64,000 nt of DNA from NCBI RefSeq assembly GCF_020215705.1, contig NZ_JAIWNB010000019.1:162400-226399 (forward strand), in the 5' to 3' direction. A program made the translations under genes and the position numbers. The stretch comes from Nonomuraea aurantiaca. Lineage in GTDB: Bacteria; Actinomycetota; Actinomycetes; Streptosporangiales; Streptosporangiaceae. This document shows, one piece after another, positions 25,558 through 34,046 of this stretch. Every line of letters starts with the position of its first letter. The first letter of the stretch is position 1. The notes beneath the pieces are model-generated. The model made no database searches, had not been told where the DNA came from, and worked only from the letters and a program-made list of their open reading frames with translations.

Positions 25558-28239
25558 ATGGCCACCATGGAGTCGGCAGAGATCGCGCGCCGCTTCCTGC
25601 GCTTCTTCGAGGAGCGTGGGCACAAGGTAGTGCCCTCGGCCAGCCTGATCGCTGAGGACCCGACGCTTCTCCTGGTCAACGCGGGTATGGTGCCCTTCAA
25701 GCCGTACTTCCTGGGGCAGCGCAAGCCTCCGGCGGACCGGCTGGCCACCGCGCAGAAATGCGTGCGCACCCCCGACATCGACGAGGTCGGCAAGACCACC
25801 CGGCACGCGACGTTCTTCCAGATGCTGGGCAACTTCTCCATCGGCGACTACTTCAAGGCCGAAGTGATCCCGTTCGCCTGGGAGCTGCTGACCAAGCCGG
25901 AATCCGAGGGCGGCTTCGGCTTCCCGCCCGACCGCCTCTGGGCGACCGTCTACCTCGACGACGACGAGGCGCTCGACATCTGGCACAACAAGGTCGGGCT
26001 GCCCCTTGAGCGCATCCAGCGCCGCGGCCTCGAAGACAACTACTGGCACATGGGCGTGCCGGGCCCCGGCGGACCGTGCTCGGAGATCTACTACGACCGC
26101 GGCGCCGAATACGGCCGCGAGGGCGGCCCCATCGCCGACGAGAACCGCTACCTCGAAGTCTGGAACCTCGTCTTCATGCAGGACCAGCTGGGCGAGGTTC
26201 GCAGCAAGATCGACTTCGACATCATCGGCGAGCTGCCCGCCAAGAACATCGACACCGGCATGGGCCTGGAGCGCATGGCGGCGATCCTGCAGGGCGTCGA
26301 CAACATCTACGAGATCGACACCACCTACAAGATCCTCGACAAGGCGGCCGAGCTCACCAAGACCCGCTACGGCCGCGACCACCGCTCCGACATCAGCCTG
26401 CGGGTGATCGCCGACCACGTCCGCACCGGCACCATGCTGGTCGCCGACGGCGTCATGCCCGGCAACGAGGGCCGCGGCTACGTGCTGCGCCGCATCCTGC
26501 GCCGCTCGGTGCGCAACCTGCGCCTGCTCGGCTCCGGCGACGAGCGCTACATGCACGAGCTGACCGCGGTCGCGATCGAGGTCATGGGCGAGCAATACCC
26601 GCAGCTGAAGGCGGACGCGCCGCAGATCCACGGGGTCATCGACGCCGAGGAGGCGTCCTTCCTGGGCACGCTGCGCACCGGCACCGCCATGTTCGACGTC
26701 ACGGTGGAGGAGACCAAGCGCAAGTCCGGCACCACGCTCTCCGGCGAGCAGGCGTTCCAGCTGCACGACACTTATGGCTTCCCGATCGACCTCACGCTCG
26801 AGATGGCGTCCGAGCACGGGCTCCAGGTCGACGAAGAGGGTTTCCGCCGCCTGATGAAGGAGCAGCGCGACCGCGCCAAGGCCGACGCGGCGGCGAAGAA
26901 GACCGGCAACGCCGACATCTCCGTCTTCGGGCAGCTGCTGGAGAAGGCGGGCCGGGTCGAGTTCCTCGGCTACGACCAGACCGAGGCCGACACGAGCATC
27001 GTCGGCATCCTGGTCGACGGCGGCGCGGTCCCCGCGGCGGGCGCGGGCACCGACGTGGAGGTCGTGCTCTCCCGCACCCCCTTCTACGCCGAGGGCGGCG
27101 GCCAGCTCGCCGACCAGGGCGTGATCCGCACCGGCGGCGCCGAGGTGGAGATCCGCGACGTGCAGACGCCGCTCGCGGGCCTCGTCGTGCACCGCGGCCG
27201 GATCCGCAAGGGCGAGCTCAAGGTCGGCGACGAGGCCCAGGCGGAGATCGACATCGAGCGGCGCCGCGCGATCTCGCGCAGCCACAGCGCCACCCACCTC
27301 GTCCACCGCGGCTTCAAGAACGCGCTGGGCGAGACGGCGGCGCAGGCCGGCTCCGAAAACTCGCCCGGCCGCTTCCGCTTCGACTTCACCGCGGCGGGCG
27401 CGGTGCCGCCGAGCGTGCTGCGCGATGTCGAGGACGAGGTCAACGCGGTCCTCGTCAACGACCTCAAGGTCAACGCCTTCTACACCTCCCAGACGGAGGC
27501 CAGGGCGATGGGCGCGCTGGCGATGTTCGGCGAGAAGTACGGCGACGAGGTCCGCGTCGTGGAGATCGGCGACTACTCGCGCGAGCTCTGCGGCGGCACC
27601 CACGTGCACAGCTCAGGCCAGCTCGGCCTGGTCAAGGTGCTCGGCGAGCAGTCGGTCGGCGCCGGTGTGCGCCGCGTCGAGGCGCTCGTCGGCATCGACG
27701 CCTTCCGCTTCCTGGCGCGCGAGAGCGTGCTGGTCGCCCAGCTCACCGAGCAGCTCAAGGCGCGCCGCGAGGAGCTGCCCGAGCGCGTCGAGGGCATCGT
27801 CACCCGCCTGCGCACCGCCGAGAAGGAGCTGGAGCGGCTCCGGTCCGCGCAGGTGCTCCAGGTGGCGGGCGAGCTGGCGGCGCAGGCCCGTGACCTGGAC
27901 GGAGTCTTCGTGGTGACGCACCGCGCGCCTGACGGCACTGGGCCAGACGACCTGCGTAAGCTCGCGCTTGATGTGCGTGGCAGATTCTCGGCCGACCGAC
28001 CGGCGGTCATCGTGATCGCGGGTGTCCCCTCCGACCGGCCCGTGGTCGTTGCCGCGGTCAACGAGGCGGGACGTGAGCGTCAGCTCAAGGCCGGGCGACT
28101 GGTCGGCGTCGCCGCCAAGGCGCTTGGGGGTGGCGGTGGCGGCAAGGACGATGTCGCGCAAGGCGGCGGCACACGACCGGAGGCGGTCGGCGACGCGCTG
28201 CGACTGGTCGAGCAGGCCATCGCGGAGCAGCTCGGCTGA
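25558..28239 (+). CDS. alaS: Alanyl-tRNA synthetase
   Basis: 893 aa class II synthetase. Catalytic domain from the N-terminus (FFEERGHKVVPSASL; ATFFQMLGNFSIGDYFK), editing domain with zinc ligands HSATHLVH and CGGTHVHSSG, and a C-terminal C-Ala domain with a Gly-rich segment (GGGGGGKDD). Start is ATG 25558, with AAAGGA close by; ATG 25567 is an alternative that would remove three residues. ruvX begins one base after the stop. Length is normal for the family. Confidence 0.98.
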   Translation: MATMESAEIARRFLRFFEERGHKVVPSASLIAEDPTLLLVNAGMVPFKPYFLGQRKPPADRLATAQKCVRTPDIDEVGKTTRHATFFQMLGNFSIGDYFKAEVIPFAWELLTKPESEGGFGFPPDRLWATVYLDDDEALDIWHNKVGLPLERIQRRGLEDNYWHMGVPGPGGPCSEIYYDRGAEYGREGGPIADENRYLEVWNLVFMQDQLGEVRSKIDFDIIGELPAKNIDTGMGLERMAAILQGVDNIYEIDTTYKILDKAAELTKTRYGRDHRSDISLRVIADHVRTGTMLVADGVMPGNEGRGYVLRRILRRSVRNLRLLGSGDERYMHELTAVAIEVMGEQYPQLKADAPQIHGVIDAEEASFLGTLRTGTAMFDVTVEETKRKSGTTLSGEQAFQLHDTYGFPIDLTLEMASEHGLQVDEEGFRRLMKEQRDRAKADAAAKKTGNADISVFGQLLEKAGRVEFLGYDQTEADTSIVGILVDGGAVPAAGAGTDVEVVLSRTPFYAEGGGQLADQGVIRTGGAEVEIRDVQTPLAGLVVHRGRIRKGELKVGDEAQAEIDIERRRAISRSHSATHLVHRGFKNALGETAAQAGSENSPGRFRFDFTAAGAVPPSVLRDVEDEVNAVLVNDLKVNAFYTSQTEARAMGALAMFGEKYGDEVRVVEIGDYSRELCGGTHVHSSGQLGLVKVLGEQSVGAGVRRVEALVGIDAFRFLARESVLVAQLTEQLKARREELPERVEGIVTRLRTAEKELERLRSAQVLQVAGELAAQARDLDGVFVVTHRAPDGTGPDDLRKLALDVRGRFSADRPAVIVIAGVPSDRPVVVAAVNEAGRERQLKAGRLVGVAAKALGGGGGGKDDVAQGGGTRPEAVGDALRLVEQAIAEQLG

Positions 28240-28240
28240 C

Positions 28241-28723
28241 ATGCGGTTCGGTTCACGGATCGGCGTGGACGTCGGGTCCGTACGCATCGGAGTGGCCCGC
28301 AGTGACCCCTCGGGCCTGCTGGCCACCCCGGTGGAGACCGTCAGACGAGGCCAGGGCGACCTCGACCGCATCGCCGCGATCGCCGACGAACACGCGGCGA
28401 TCGAGGTCGTGGTCGGGCTGCCCACCTCGCTGTCGGGCCGCGAAGGGCAGGCCGCCGCGCTGGCCCGCGACTTCGCCACAGCGCTGGCCCGGCGCCTGGC
28501 GCCCACGCCCGTCCGCCTCTTCGACGAACGGCTGACCACGGTCGCGGCGCAGCAGGGACTACGGGCCAGCGGCGTACGGGCCAAGAAGCAGCGCGCGGTC
28601 GTCGACCAGGCGGCGGCGGTCGTGCTGCTGCAGGACGCGCTCGACGTCGAGAGAGCCACGGACAGACCACCCGGCAGGCCCGTCGATCCGCCCTCCGGGG
28701 TGGACGGCGGACCCGCCTCATGA
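28241..28723 (+). CDS. ruvX: Putative pre-16S rRNA nuclease RuvX/YqgF
   Basis: 160 aa RNase H-like protein that matures the 5' end of 16S rRNA in bacteria studied. Markers: GVDVGSVRIGVARSD (first catalytic Asp), VVVGLPTSLSGREG (the family's central Glu/Gly segment), FDERLTTVAAQ and DQAAAVVLLQ (last Asp). The C-terminal 25 residues are Pro/Gly-rich and extra. ATG 28241 follows alaS directly; the longer open frame upstream lies inside alaS. Confidence 0.95.
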   Translation: MRFGSRIGVDVGSVRIGVARSDPSGLLATPVETVRRGQGDLDRIAAIADEHAAIEVVVGLPTSLSGREGQAAALARDFATALARRLAPTPVRLFDERLTTVAAQQGLRASGVRAKKQRAVVDQAAAVVLLQDALDVERATDRPPGRPVDPPSGVDGGPAS

Positions 28724-28769
28724 CCGGGCGTCTCACCGGGGGCGGCAGGGGTCGGGCGGGGGTGGCGGC

Positions 28770-30548
28770 ATGAGCGGGCCACCGGATGAGGATGACGACC
28801 TGATCCCGTTCGTCCCGGAACCCTTCATCCCGTCCTCGGACACGGCAACCTCCTCGGAGGCCGGAACGTCCTCCACGGCAACGTCCTGGGACGGCGAGGT
28901 GTCGTCTGACTCCGACGGTCCCTTGGGGCCGGACGCGTCAGAGGCCCTGGACGTGCCGGTGACGGGTGACCCCGCGGCGGACGGCCGGGAGTGTCGGGCA
29001 GACGACCTGGGCGCGACCGCTCCGGTGGACGTCGGGAGGCTTCCCGGCGGCGCGCCATCTGGCGGTGGCGCGCCTTCCGATGGTGGTGCTCTGCCCGACG
29101 GCACTTCGCCGGACGGCGGGAGGTTTTCCGGGGGTGCGCCTTCTGAGGGTGGTGCGTCGTCTGACGTTGTCTCGCCCGGCGGCGGACGGCTTCCCGGCGG
29201 TGTTCCGTCCGGCGGTGGTGCGCCTGCCGACGGCGGGCGGCTTTCTGGTGGTGGCACGTCCCACAGTGGCGCGCCTTCTGAGGGCCGTACCGCCGATGGC
29301 GGCGTCTCCGGCCCGGACTCAGGCGAATCGCTGGGCGTCGGTGGCCTCGCATCCGCGGAGGCCCGAGTCGGTGGCGGTGGCGGTGGCGCGTCTGATGCCG
29401 GAGCCGAGGCCAGAGCCGGAACCGAAGGCAGAGCCCGAGGCAGAGCCGGAGCCGAGGTCGGCGCTGGGGTTGGCGGCGGGGGCGGAAGTGTTCGTGAGGT
29501 CCGGCGGCGGGAGAAGCGGACGGCCGTGCGTACGGCGGCGCTGCTGGGTGTGGTGGTCTCGGCGTCGGTCGCCGCGCTCGGCATAGGCGTGTACGTGGCG
29601 CTCAAGCCGTACACCACCCCCGACGACTTCGAGGGGACCGGCAGCGGGCCCGTGACCGTGCGGATCCCGCCCGGTGCCAGCGCGGGCGACGTCGGCGCGG
29701 TGCTGGCCCAGGCCGGGGTGGTGGCCAGCGCGCGGTCGTTCGTGAACGCGGCCGAGGCCCGCGCCGTGGCGGGACGCCTGCGGCCGGGGCACTACCGGCT
29801 GCGCAAGGGCATGGCCGCGGGCGCCGCGCTCGACCTGCTGCTCGCGCCCGCCTCCAGGATGGTCAGGCGGGTCACCGTGCCCGAGGGCATGCGGGCGTCC
29901 GAGACGCTCGTCCGGCTGGCCGCGCAGTCCGGGCTGGCTCTGAAGGAGTTGCGGGCGGTCGACGCCGCTCTCGTCGGGCTGCCCAAATACGCCAAGGGTC
30001 TCGAAGGGTTCCTGTTCCCGGCCACGTACGAGGTCGAGCCCGGGGACAAGGCCGTCGACCTGCTGGCCGCGATGGTGGCGCGCTTCGGCGCGGCGGCGAG
30101 GCAGGTGGAGCTGGTGAAGAAGGCCCCGCACGTACATCTGACCCCGCTGGAGGCCGTCACGGTGGCCAGCATGGTCCAGGCCGAGGGCGGCAGGGACGAG
30201 GACTACCCCAAGATCGCCAGAGTGATCTACAACAGGCTCAAGCGAGACATGCGGCTCCAGATCGACAGCACGGTCCTGTACGCCCTGGGCAAGCGGACCC
30301 TGAAGGTCACCGAGAGCGACACCAAGGTCCAGTCGCCGTACAACACCTACCGGCACACCGGACTGCCGCCGGGGCCCATCTCCAATCCCGGAGAGAAGGC
30401 GCTGATAGCGGCCTTGCACCCAGCGACAGGTGATTGGCGCTGGTTTGTGACGACGGATCCGGCGCATAGAATCACCAAATTCACCGACAAAGAGAGCGAG
30501 TTCGTGAGATACCGGGAAGAGTTGCACCGAAACCTCGGGACGAAATGA
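28770..30548 (+). CDS. mltG: Endolytic murein transglycosylase MltG, copy 1, with long repetitive extension
   Basis: 592 aa. The C-terminal half (about 285-592) is a full MltG/YceG domain: LysM-like first part (VTVRIPPGASAGDVGAVL), then TPLEAVTVASMVQAEGG with the catalytic Glu472, RVIYNRL and GLPPGPISNPGEKAL. One helix (about 255-277) places it outside the membrane, where it would cut nascent peptidoglycan strands. The cytoplasmic N-terminus is unusual: acidic to residue 85, then about 85-240 of low-complexity Gly/Ser/Pro/Asp/Ala repeats such as SGGGAPSDGG and GGRLPGGVPSGGG. The DNA below this part is itself repetitive. A second mltG follows. ATG start 47 bases after ruvX. Confidence 0.93.
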   Translation: MSGPPDEDDDLIPFVPEPFIPSSDTATSSEAGTSSTATSWDGEVSSDSDGPLGPDASEALDVPVTGDPAADGRECRADDLGATAPVDVGRLPGGAPSGGGAPSDGGALPDGTSPDGGRFSGGAPSEGGASSDVVSPGGGRLPGGVPSGGGAPADGGRLSGGGTSHSGAPSEGRTADGGVSGPDSGESLGVGGLASAEARVGGGGGGASDAGAEARAGTEGRARGRAGAEVGAGVGGGGGSVREVRRREKRTAVRTAALLGVVVSASVAALGIGVYVALKPYTTPDDFEGTGSGPVTVRIPPGASAGDVGAVLAQAGVVASARSFVNAAEARAVAGRLRPGHYRLRKGMAAGAALDLLLAPASRMVRRVTVPEGMRASETLVRLAAQSGLALKELRAVDAALVGLPKYAKGLEGFLFPATYEVEPGDKAVDLLAAMVARFGAAARQVELVKKAPHVHLTPLEAVTVASMVQAEGGRDEDYPKIARVIYNRLKRDMRLQIDSTVLYALGKRTLKVTESDTKVQSPYNTYRHTGLPPGPISNPGEKALIAALHPATGDWRWFVTTDPAHRITKFTDKESEFVRYREELHRNLGTK

Positions 30549-30774
30549 TGCTTGCCGGGACCCCCCTCGTCCCGCGAGGGATCTTCGAAATCTCCGAGCG
30601 GAGCCCCCGAGAGGGGGCCCGCGCGCTCTCCTCGTCCTCTAGCATGGCTACCCAGAGTGATATTCGCCGGTCGTGGGTGCACGGCCGGCGGACCCCCCGC
30701 TCGGTGACCCCCAACGGTTCGGCAGTTCCGCTTGACGCCGGCCCGTACGTACCGGGAGATTGGCCTGCGCACCT

Positions 30775-31929
30775 ATGAACGATCTCGACATGGATTTCCT
30801 GCTCGGCGCCGAGGACGACGAAGGCTCCTCCCGGCGCCGCGGCCGAGGTAACGGCAAAGGCAGCAACCGCAGGCGTCGCAGGCGCCGTAACCGGGGCGGC
30901 TTCATCGCACCGCTGCTGGCCTTCATCGTCCTGGCGGGCATCATCGGCGGCGGCGGCTACTTCGGCTACCAGTGGGTCAGCGGCGCTCTGGTGCCCGACG
31001 ACTTCACCGGCGAGGGCAAGGGCGAGGTGACCGTCGAGATCAAGGACGGCCAGACCGCCTCCGACGTGGCGGTGGAGCTGGAGCGGCAGGGGGTCGTCGC
31101 CAGCGCCAGAGCGTTCACCAACGCGATCGCCAACGCCAACAAGAGCGGGGCGCTCCAGCCGGGCCAATACACCCTGCGCAAGGGGATGTCCGCCGCCAAC
31201 GCGGTGACGATGCTCGGCTCGGCCAACAAGCTGATCGTCAGGATCCCGTTCGAGGAGGGGCTGCGCCTTTCCGACGTCCTCGCCCGGCTCGCCGACAAGA
31301 CCGGCAAGCCGCTGAAGGACTTCGTCGCCGCCTCCAAAGACACCAGCGAGATGGAGCTGCCCTCCTACGCGAAGGGCAGGCTGGAGGGCTACGCCTTCCC
31401 CGCCACGTACGAGTTCCAGCCGAAGTCCACGCCGGCCGAGATGCTGTCGCAGATGGTCGACCGGTTCAACCAGGCGGCGGAGAAGGCCGACCTCGTGGGC
31501 GGCGCCAAGGCCCTGCGGCACACGCCCGCCGAGATCATCACGATCGCCAGCATCATCCAGGCGGAGGCCGGCCGGCACGAGGACATGCCGAAGATCGCCC
31601 GCGTCATCTACAACCGGCTCCAGCACGAGCCGGAGATGCAGCTGAAGATGGACAGCACGGTGATGTACGCGACGAACAAGAAGGGCACGTCCGCGACCCA
31701 CGCGCAGCTGCAGAGCACCTCCAAGTACAACACCTACAAGTACTTCGGCCTCCCGCCCGGCCCCATCTCCAACCCGGGCGACGCCGCGATCGAGGCGGCT
31801 CTCAACCCGGCCAAGGGTCCCTGGCTCTACTTCGTCGCCACCGACCCCAAGAGCCACATCACCAAGTTCGCCGTCACGGACGCGCAGTTCCAGGCATTGC
31901 TCAACGAATACCGCCAAAACGGTGGCTGA
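30775..31929 (+). CDS. mltG: Endolytic murein transglycosylase MltG, copy 2
   Basis: 384 aa, the canonical-length paralogue. A short acidic start (MNDLDMDFLLGAEDDE), a strongly basic stretch (RRRRRRRNRGG), one helix (about 43-66), then the MltG domain with EIITIASIIQAEAG (catalytic Glu264), ARVIYNRL and GLPPGPISNPGDAAI. Start at ATG 30775; it has no good ribosome site at normal spacing (GGGAG ends 16 bases upstream), and TTG 30760 sits only one base behind that site. The 226-base gap after copy 1 includes CCCCCGAGAGGGGG (about 30605-30617) as a small hairpin and TTGACG at 30732-30737 as a possible -35. Copy 2 is therefore probably separately transcribed. Confidence 0.95.
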   Translation: MNDLDMDFLLGAEDDEGSSRRRGRGNGKGSNRRRRRRRNRGGFIAPLLAFIVLAGIIGGGGYFGYQWVSGALVPDDFTGEGKGEVTVEIKDGQTASDVAVELERQGVVASARAFTNAIANANKSGALQPGQYTLRKGMSAANAVTMLGSANKLIVRIPFEEGLRLSDVLARLADKTGKPLKDFVAASKDTSEMELPSYAKGRLEGYAFPATYEFQPKSTPAEMLSQMVDRFNQAAEKADLVGGAKALRHTPAEIITIASIIQAEAGRHEDMPKIARVIYNRLQHEPEMQLKMDSTVMYATNKKGTSATHAQLQSTSKYNTYKYFGLPPGPISNPGDAAIEAALNPAKGPWLYFVATDPKSHITKFAVTDAQFQALLNEYRQNGG

Positions 31930-32002
31930 CGCCGCCGGGTGAGCGGCGGAAGCGGGCCACGCCACCGATCTCACCGTCTTGTAACGGCGCCCGGCCATGT
32001 GC

Positions 32003-32038
32003 GGGCTCAGCGGCCGTCTCCCTGGAGGCCCTGAGCCC
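32003..32038 (+). terminator. Hairpin after mltG copy 2
   Basis: GGGCTCAG (32003-32010) pairs with CTGAGCCC (32031-32038), and an inner GGCC/GGCC pair extends the stem with one bulged base. There is no T run after it, so termination is only possible. Confidence 0.4.
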
Positions 32039-32060
32039 TGTACGGCGACTGGGGCCGGCC

Positions 32061-32176
32061 GGGCATGCCGTACAAGACAGGCATGCGGTAAAAAGCGACT
32101 GTACGGCGGGCATGCCGTACAGAAGCGGCTGCACAGAAGACATGCTGCGCAAAAACAGCAGGCAGTAAAGGCATGG
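32061..32176. repeat. Degenerate tandem repeat block before aroE
   Basis: Units start at 32061, 32080, 32108, 32139 and 32170, each with GGCATGCCGTACA or a variant (GGCATGCGGTAAA, GACATGCTGCGCA) followed by an AAGCGGCTG-like stretch; full units are 28-31 bases. The block ends at the ribosome site of aroE. Short frames on both strands read through it but are not protein-like. Confidence 0.7.
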
Positions 32177-32189
32177 AGAGGAGAACCGC

Positions 32190-33047
32190 GTGCGGGCAGG
32201 GGTGCTGGGGTCGCCGATCGCGCATTCGCTGTCGCCCTACCTGCATCGGGCGGCCTATCAGGCGATGGGGCTCGACGGGTGGAGCTACGAGGCCCGCGAG
32301 TGTGACGAGGCCCGGCTGCCCGGGCTGCTGCGGGAACTCAGGCCGCGCCGCGGCGAGGTGCCGGGCGACGAGGGGGCCTGGGCGGGGCTGTCGCTGACCA
32401 TGCCGCTCAAGCGGGCCGTGCTGCCGCTGCTCGACACCGTCTCCGACCTGGCCGTCGAGGTGGGCGGGGCCAATACGGTGGTGTTCCGCGACGGCGCGAG
32501 CCATGGGGACAACACCGACGTCTACGGCATCGAGCGGGCGCTGGCCGAGGCGGGGGTGCCGGCACCGAGGTCGGCGACCGTGCTGGGCGGGGGCGCCACC
32601 GCCGCTTCGACGCTGGCGGCGCTGCGCAACCTGGGGCTGCACTCCGCGACCCTGCTGGTACGCGATCCCGCCAGGGCGGGGGACACGGCCGGGGTGGCCG
32701 AGCGGCTCGGGATGGCGCTGGCGATCGAGACCTTCGACAAGCTCGACGTCTCGACGCGGGTGGATCTGGTGGTGTCCACGCTGCCGAGCGGAGCGGCCGA
32801 CGCCTTCGCGGCGCGGCTGGCGCGGGTGCCCGCGCTCTTCGACGTGGTCTACTCGCCCTGGCCGACCAGCGCGGCGGCGGCCGTCCAGGCCGGGGGCGGC
32901 ACCGTGGTCGGAGGGTTCGGGATGCTGCTGCACCAGGCGGTGCGGCAGGTGGAGCTGATGACGGGCCGGACGGATGTGCCGGTGGAGGCCATGCGCGCGG
33001 CCGGCGAGGCGGAGATCCTCAGACGGTCGGCCAGTCGAACGGGTTGA
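32190..33047 (+). CDS. aroE: Shikimate dehydrogenase
   Basis: 285 aa NADP-linked enzyme of the shikimate pathway, converting 3-dehydroshikimate to shikimate. N-terminal substrate domain has GSPIAHSLSPYLHRAAY, the catalytic Lys in LTMPLKRAVLP and Asp in GDNTDVYG; the nucleotide domain has VLGGGATAAST. GTG 32190 is preceded by GGAGAGGAG. Linkage to mltG upstream is common in actinomycetes. The final 29 bases overlap the 3' end of the antisense vapC gene, with no effect on the conserved core. Confidence 0.95.
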   Translation: MRAGVLGSPIAHSLSPYLHRAAYQAMGLDGWSYEARECDEARLPGLLRELRPRRGEVPGDEGAWAGLSLTMPLKRAVLPLLDTVSDLAVEVGGANTVVFRDGASHGDNTDVYGIERALAEAGVPAPRSATVLGGGATAASTLAALRNLGLHSATLLVRDPARAGDTAGVAERLGMALAIETFDKLDVSTRVDLVVSTLPSGAADAFAARLARVPALFDVVYSPWPTSAAAAVQAGGGTVVGGFGMLLHQAVRQVELMTGRTDVPVEAMRAAGEAEILRRSASRTG

Positions 33048-33438
33048 TCAACTGGACGTCGAGGCCCACGAAGTCCTTCACATTGCGGGTGACGAGGGTC
33101 CAGTCATGCGCGCGGGCCGTGGCGGCGATGAGGCCATCGACGATCGGGAGCGGCCGCACGGCGTGCATCCGCCCCCATTCCTCGGCCACGGAGGCGGTGA
33201 CGGGTAGCACCCGAGTCCTGAACTGGTGCTGGAGCCGATCCAGCCAGGACTCGTAGCCACCCGCCTGCAGTGGGTCGCGGCGGCGCAGCAGTTCGATGCC
33301 TTTGCGGATCTCGCCGAACACCATGACGCTCACAAAGAGGCTGGGCCCGGTGATGGTGTCGAGCCACGCCTGCACGCTGTCGTCCCTGACCCGCTTGGTC
33401 ATTTCCGACACGACATTGGTGTCGAGAACGTAGCTCAC
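33019..33438 (-). CDS. VapC-type PIN-domain ribonuclease toxin
   Basis: 139 aa. PIN-domain acidic residues are all in place: Asp6 in LDTN, Glu43 in FGEIRKG, Asp101 in IVDGLIAATA, Asp122 in NVKDF. These bind the metal that cleaves RNA. The layout (SYVLDTNVVSE) is closest to the FitB/VapC group. ATG start overlaps the upstream antitoxin stop by 4 bases, the usual toxin-antitoxin coupling. Its last 29 bases run tail-to-tail into the aroE 3' end. RNA target unknown. Confidence 0.9.
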   Translation of the reverse strand: MSYVLDTNVVSEMTKRVRDDSVQAWLDTITGPSLFVSVMVFGEIRKGIELLRRRDPLQAGGYESWLDRLQHQFRTRVLPVTASVAEEWGRMHAVRPLPIVDGLIAATARAHDWTLVTRNVKDFVGLDVQLINPFDWPTV

Positions 33439-33716
33439 TCGATGCCCTCGAGGTCGACATCCCGCATCATGCTGCTCTTGTCGCGGGTGAGGTCGAGCGC
33501 GCTCAGATCCGGGCCCGAGAGCAGGAATTCCTTGAAGTCCGGCTGCTCTCCCTTGAGCTGGCGGTATTCCTCCATGTCCAGGATCACCGCCACATCCTGC
33601 CCGTGCCTGGTGACGATCTGCGGTCCCTCGTCATGGGCCCGGCGGACAACCTCGCTGAAGCGCTGTTTGGCCTCCTGCAGCTGCCATTTGGCCTCTTCGA
33701 GCTGTTCTACGGTCAT
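33435..33716 (-). CDS. Phd/YefM-type antitoxin
   Basis: 93 aa. The N-terminal part (WQLQEAKQRFSEVVRRAHDE and PQIVTRHGQDVAVILDMEEY) is the Phd/YefM DNA-binding fold, which also represses its own operon. The acidic C-terminal tail (DLSALDLTRDKSSMMRDVDL) would wrap and block the PIN toxin. AAAGAGGGC precedes the ATG. With the downstream gene it forms a VapBC-like module pairing a Phd-type antitoxin with a PIN toxin. Confidence 0.88.
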   Translation of the reverse strand: MTVEQLEEAKWQLQEAKQRFSEVVRRAHDEGPQIVTRHGQDVAVILDMEEYRQLKGEQPDFKEFLLSGPDLSALDLTRDKSSMMRDVDLEGIE

Positions 33717-33840
33717 ATGCCCTCTTTCTGGCTAGTTTTCTGGACAGAATTTTACTGCAGAGACCCTGGCCAGCGGGGATGATTCGAAGAAGTCTCGTGG
33801 TTGTGGTAGCGTAGCTCACTGATCGGTCCGGCATGCCTTG

Positions 33841-33985
33841 CTGGACGCGCAAGCGGAGGTCTCCCTCCCACCTGAGTCGCCGAGAGGCGGCCGGGTCCAG
33901 GATCACGCCGGACTTACTCCGGGGAGCTTTCGGCCACGATGCCAAAGAGCTCAGTGGCCCCGCATGCGCGACGTGCGGGGCTTTT
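33841..33985 (+). ncRNA. Structured leader RNA of infC-rpmI-rplT with attenuator-like hairpins
   Basis: The 330-base gap before infC contains complementary segments in this order: CTGGAC (33841-33846) with GTCCAG (33895-33900), closing over two small hairpins, GGAGG/CCTCC (33855-33868) and CGCC-GAGA-GGCG (33878-33889) with a GNRA loop; CCGGA/TCCGG (33908-33922); CTTT.GG/CC.AAAG (33927-33947); and a terminator (33957-33985). GGCCAC (33932-33937) can instead pair with GTGGCC (33954-33959), which would block both the preceding hairpin and the terminator arm. This is the form of a transcription attenuator. The ligand (protein, ribosome or small molecule) is unknown. Bases 33717-33840 carry the promoter region, which I could not pin down. 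Confidence 0.6.
33957..33985 (+). terminator. Terminator inside the infC leader
   Basis: GCCCCGCA (33957-33964) and TGCGGGGC (33974-33981) form a perfect 8-base stem with a 9-base loop, followed at once by TTTT. It lies about 60 bases before the infC start, in the same direction, so it would stop transcription before the operon unless opened. Confidence 0.72.
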
Positions 33986-34046
33986 CGCGTTTGCGCGGAG
34001 TTCCTCGGCACCGAGCACGTACGGGAACGCAAACCTAGGAGGCCCC

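Noticed and set aside
28770..29520. Frameshift or assembly error in mltG copy 1 because of repetitive N-terminus
   Set aside because: The frame stays open through the repeats into an intact helix and catalytic domain, so a real low-complexity extension is simpler, though repeat copy number could be misassembled.
31901..32152. Small minus-strand protein across the repeats before aroE
   Set aside because: The translation is just the tandem repeat read antisense, with no ribosome site or protein-like composition.
33790..33840. tRNA-like D-arm sequence (GTGGTAGCGTAGCTCA) before infC
   Set aside because: No acceptor stem, anticodon arm or T arm can be folded around it.
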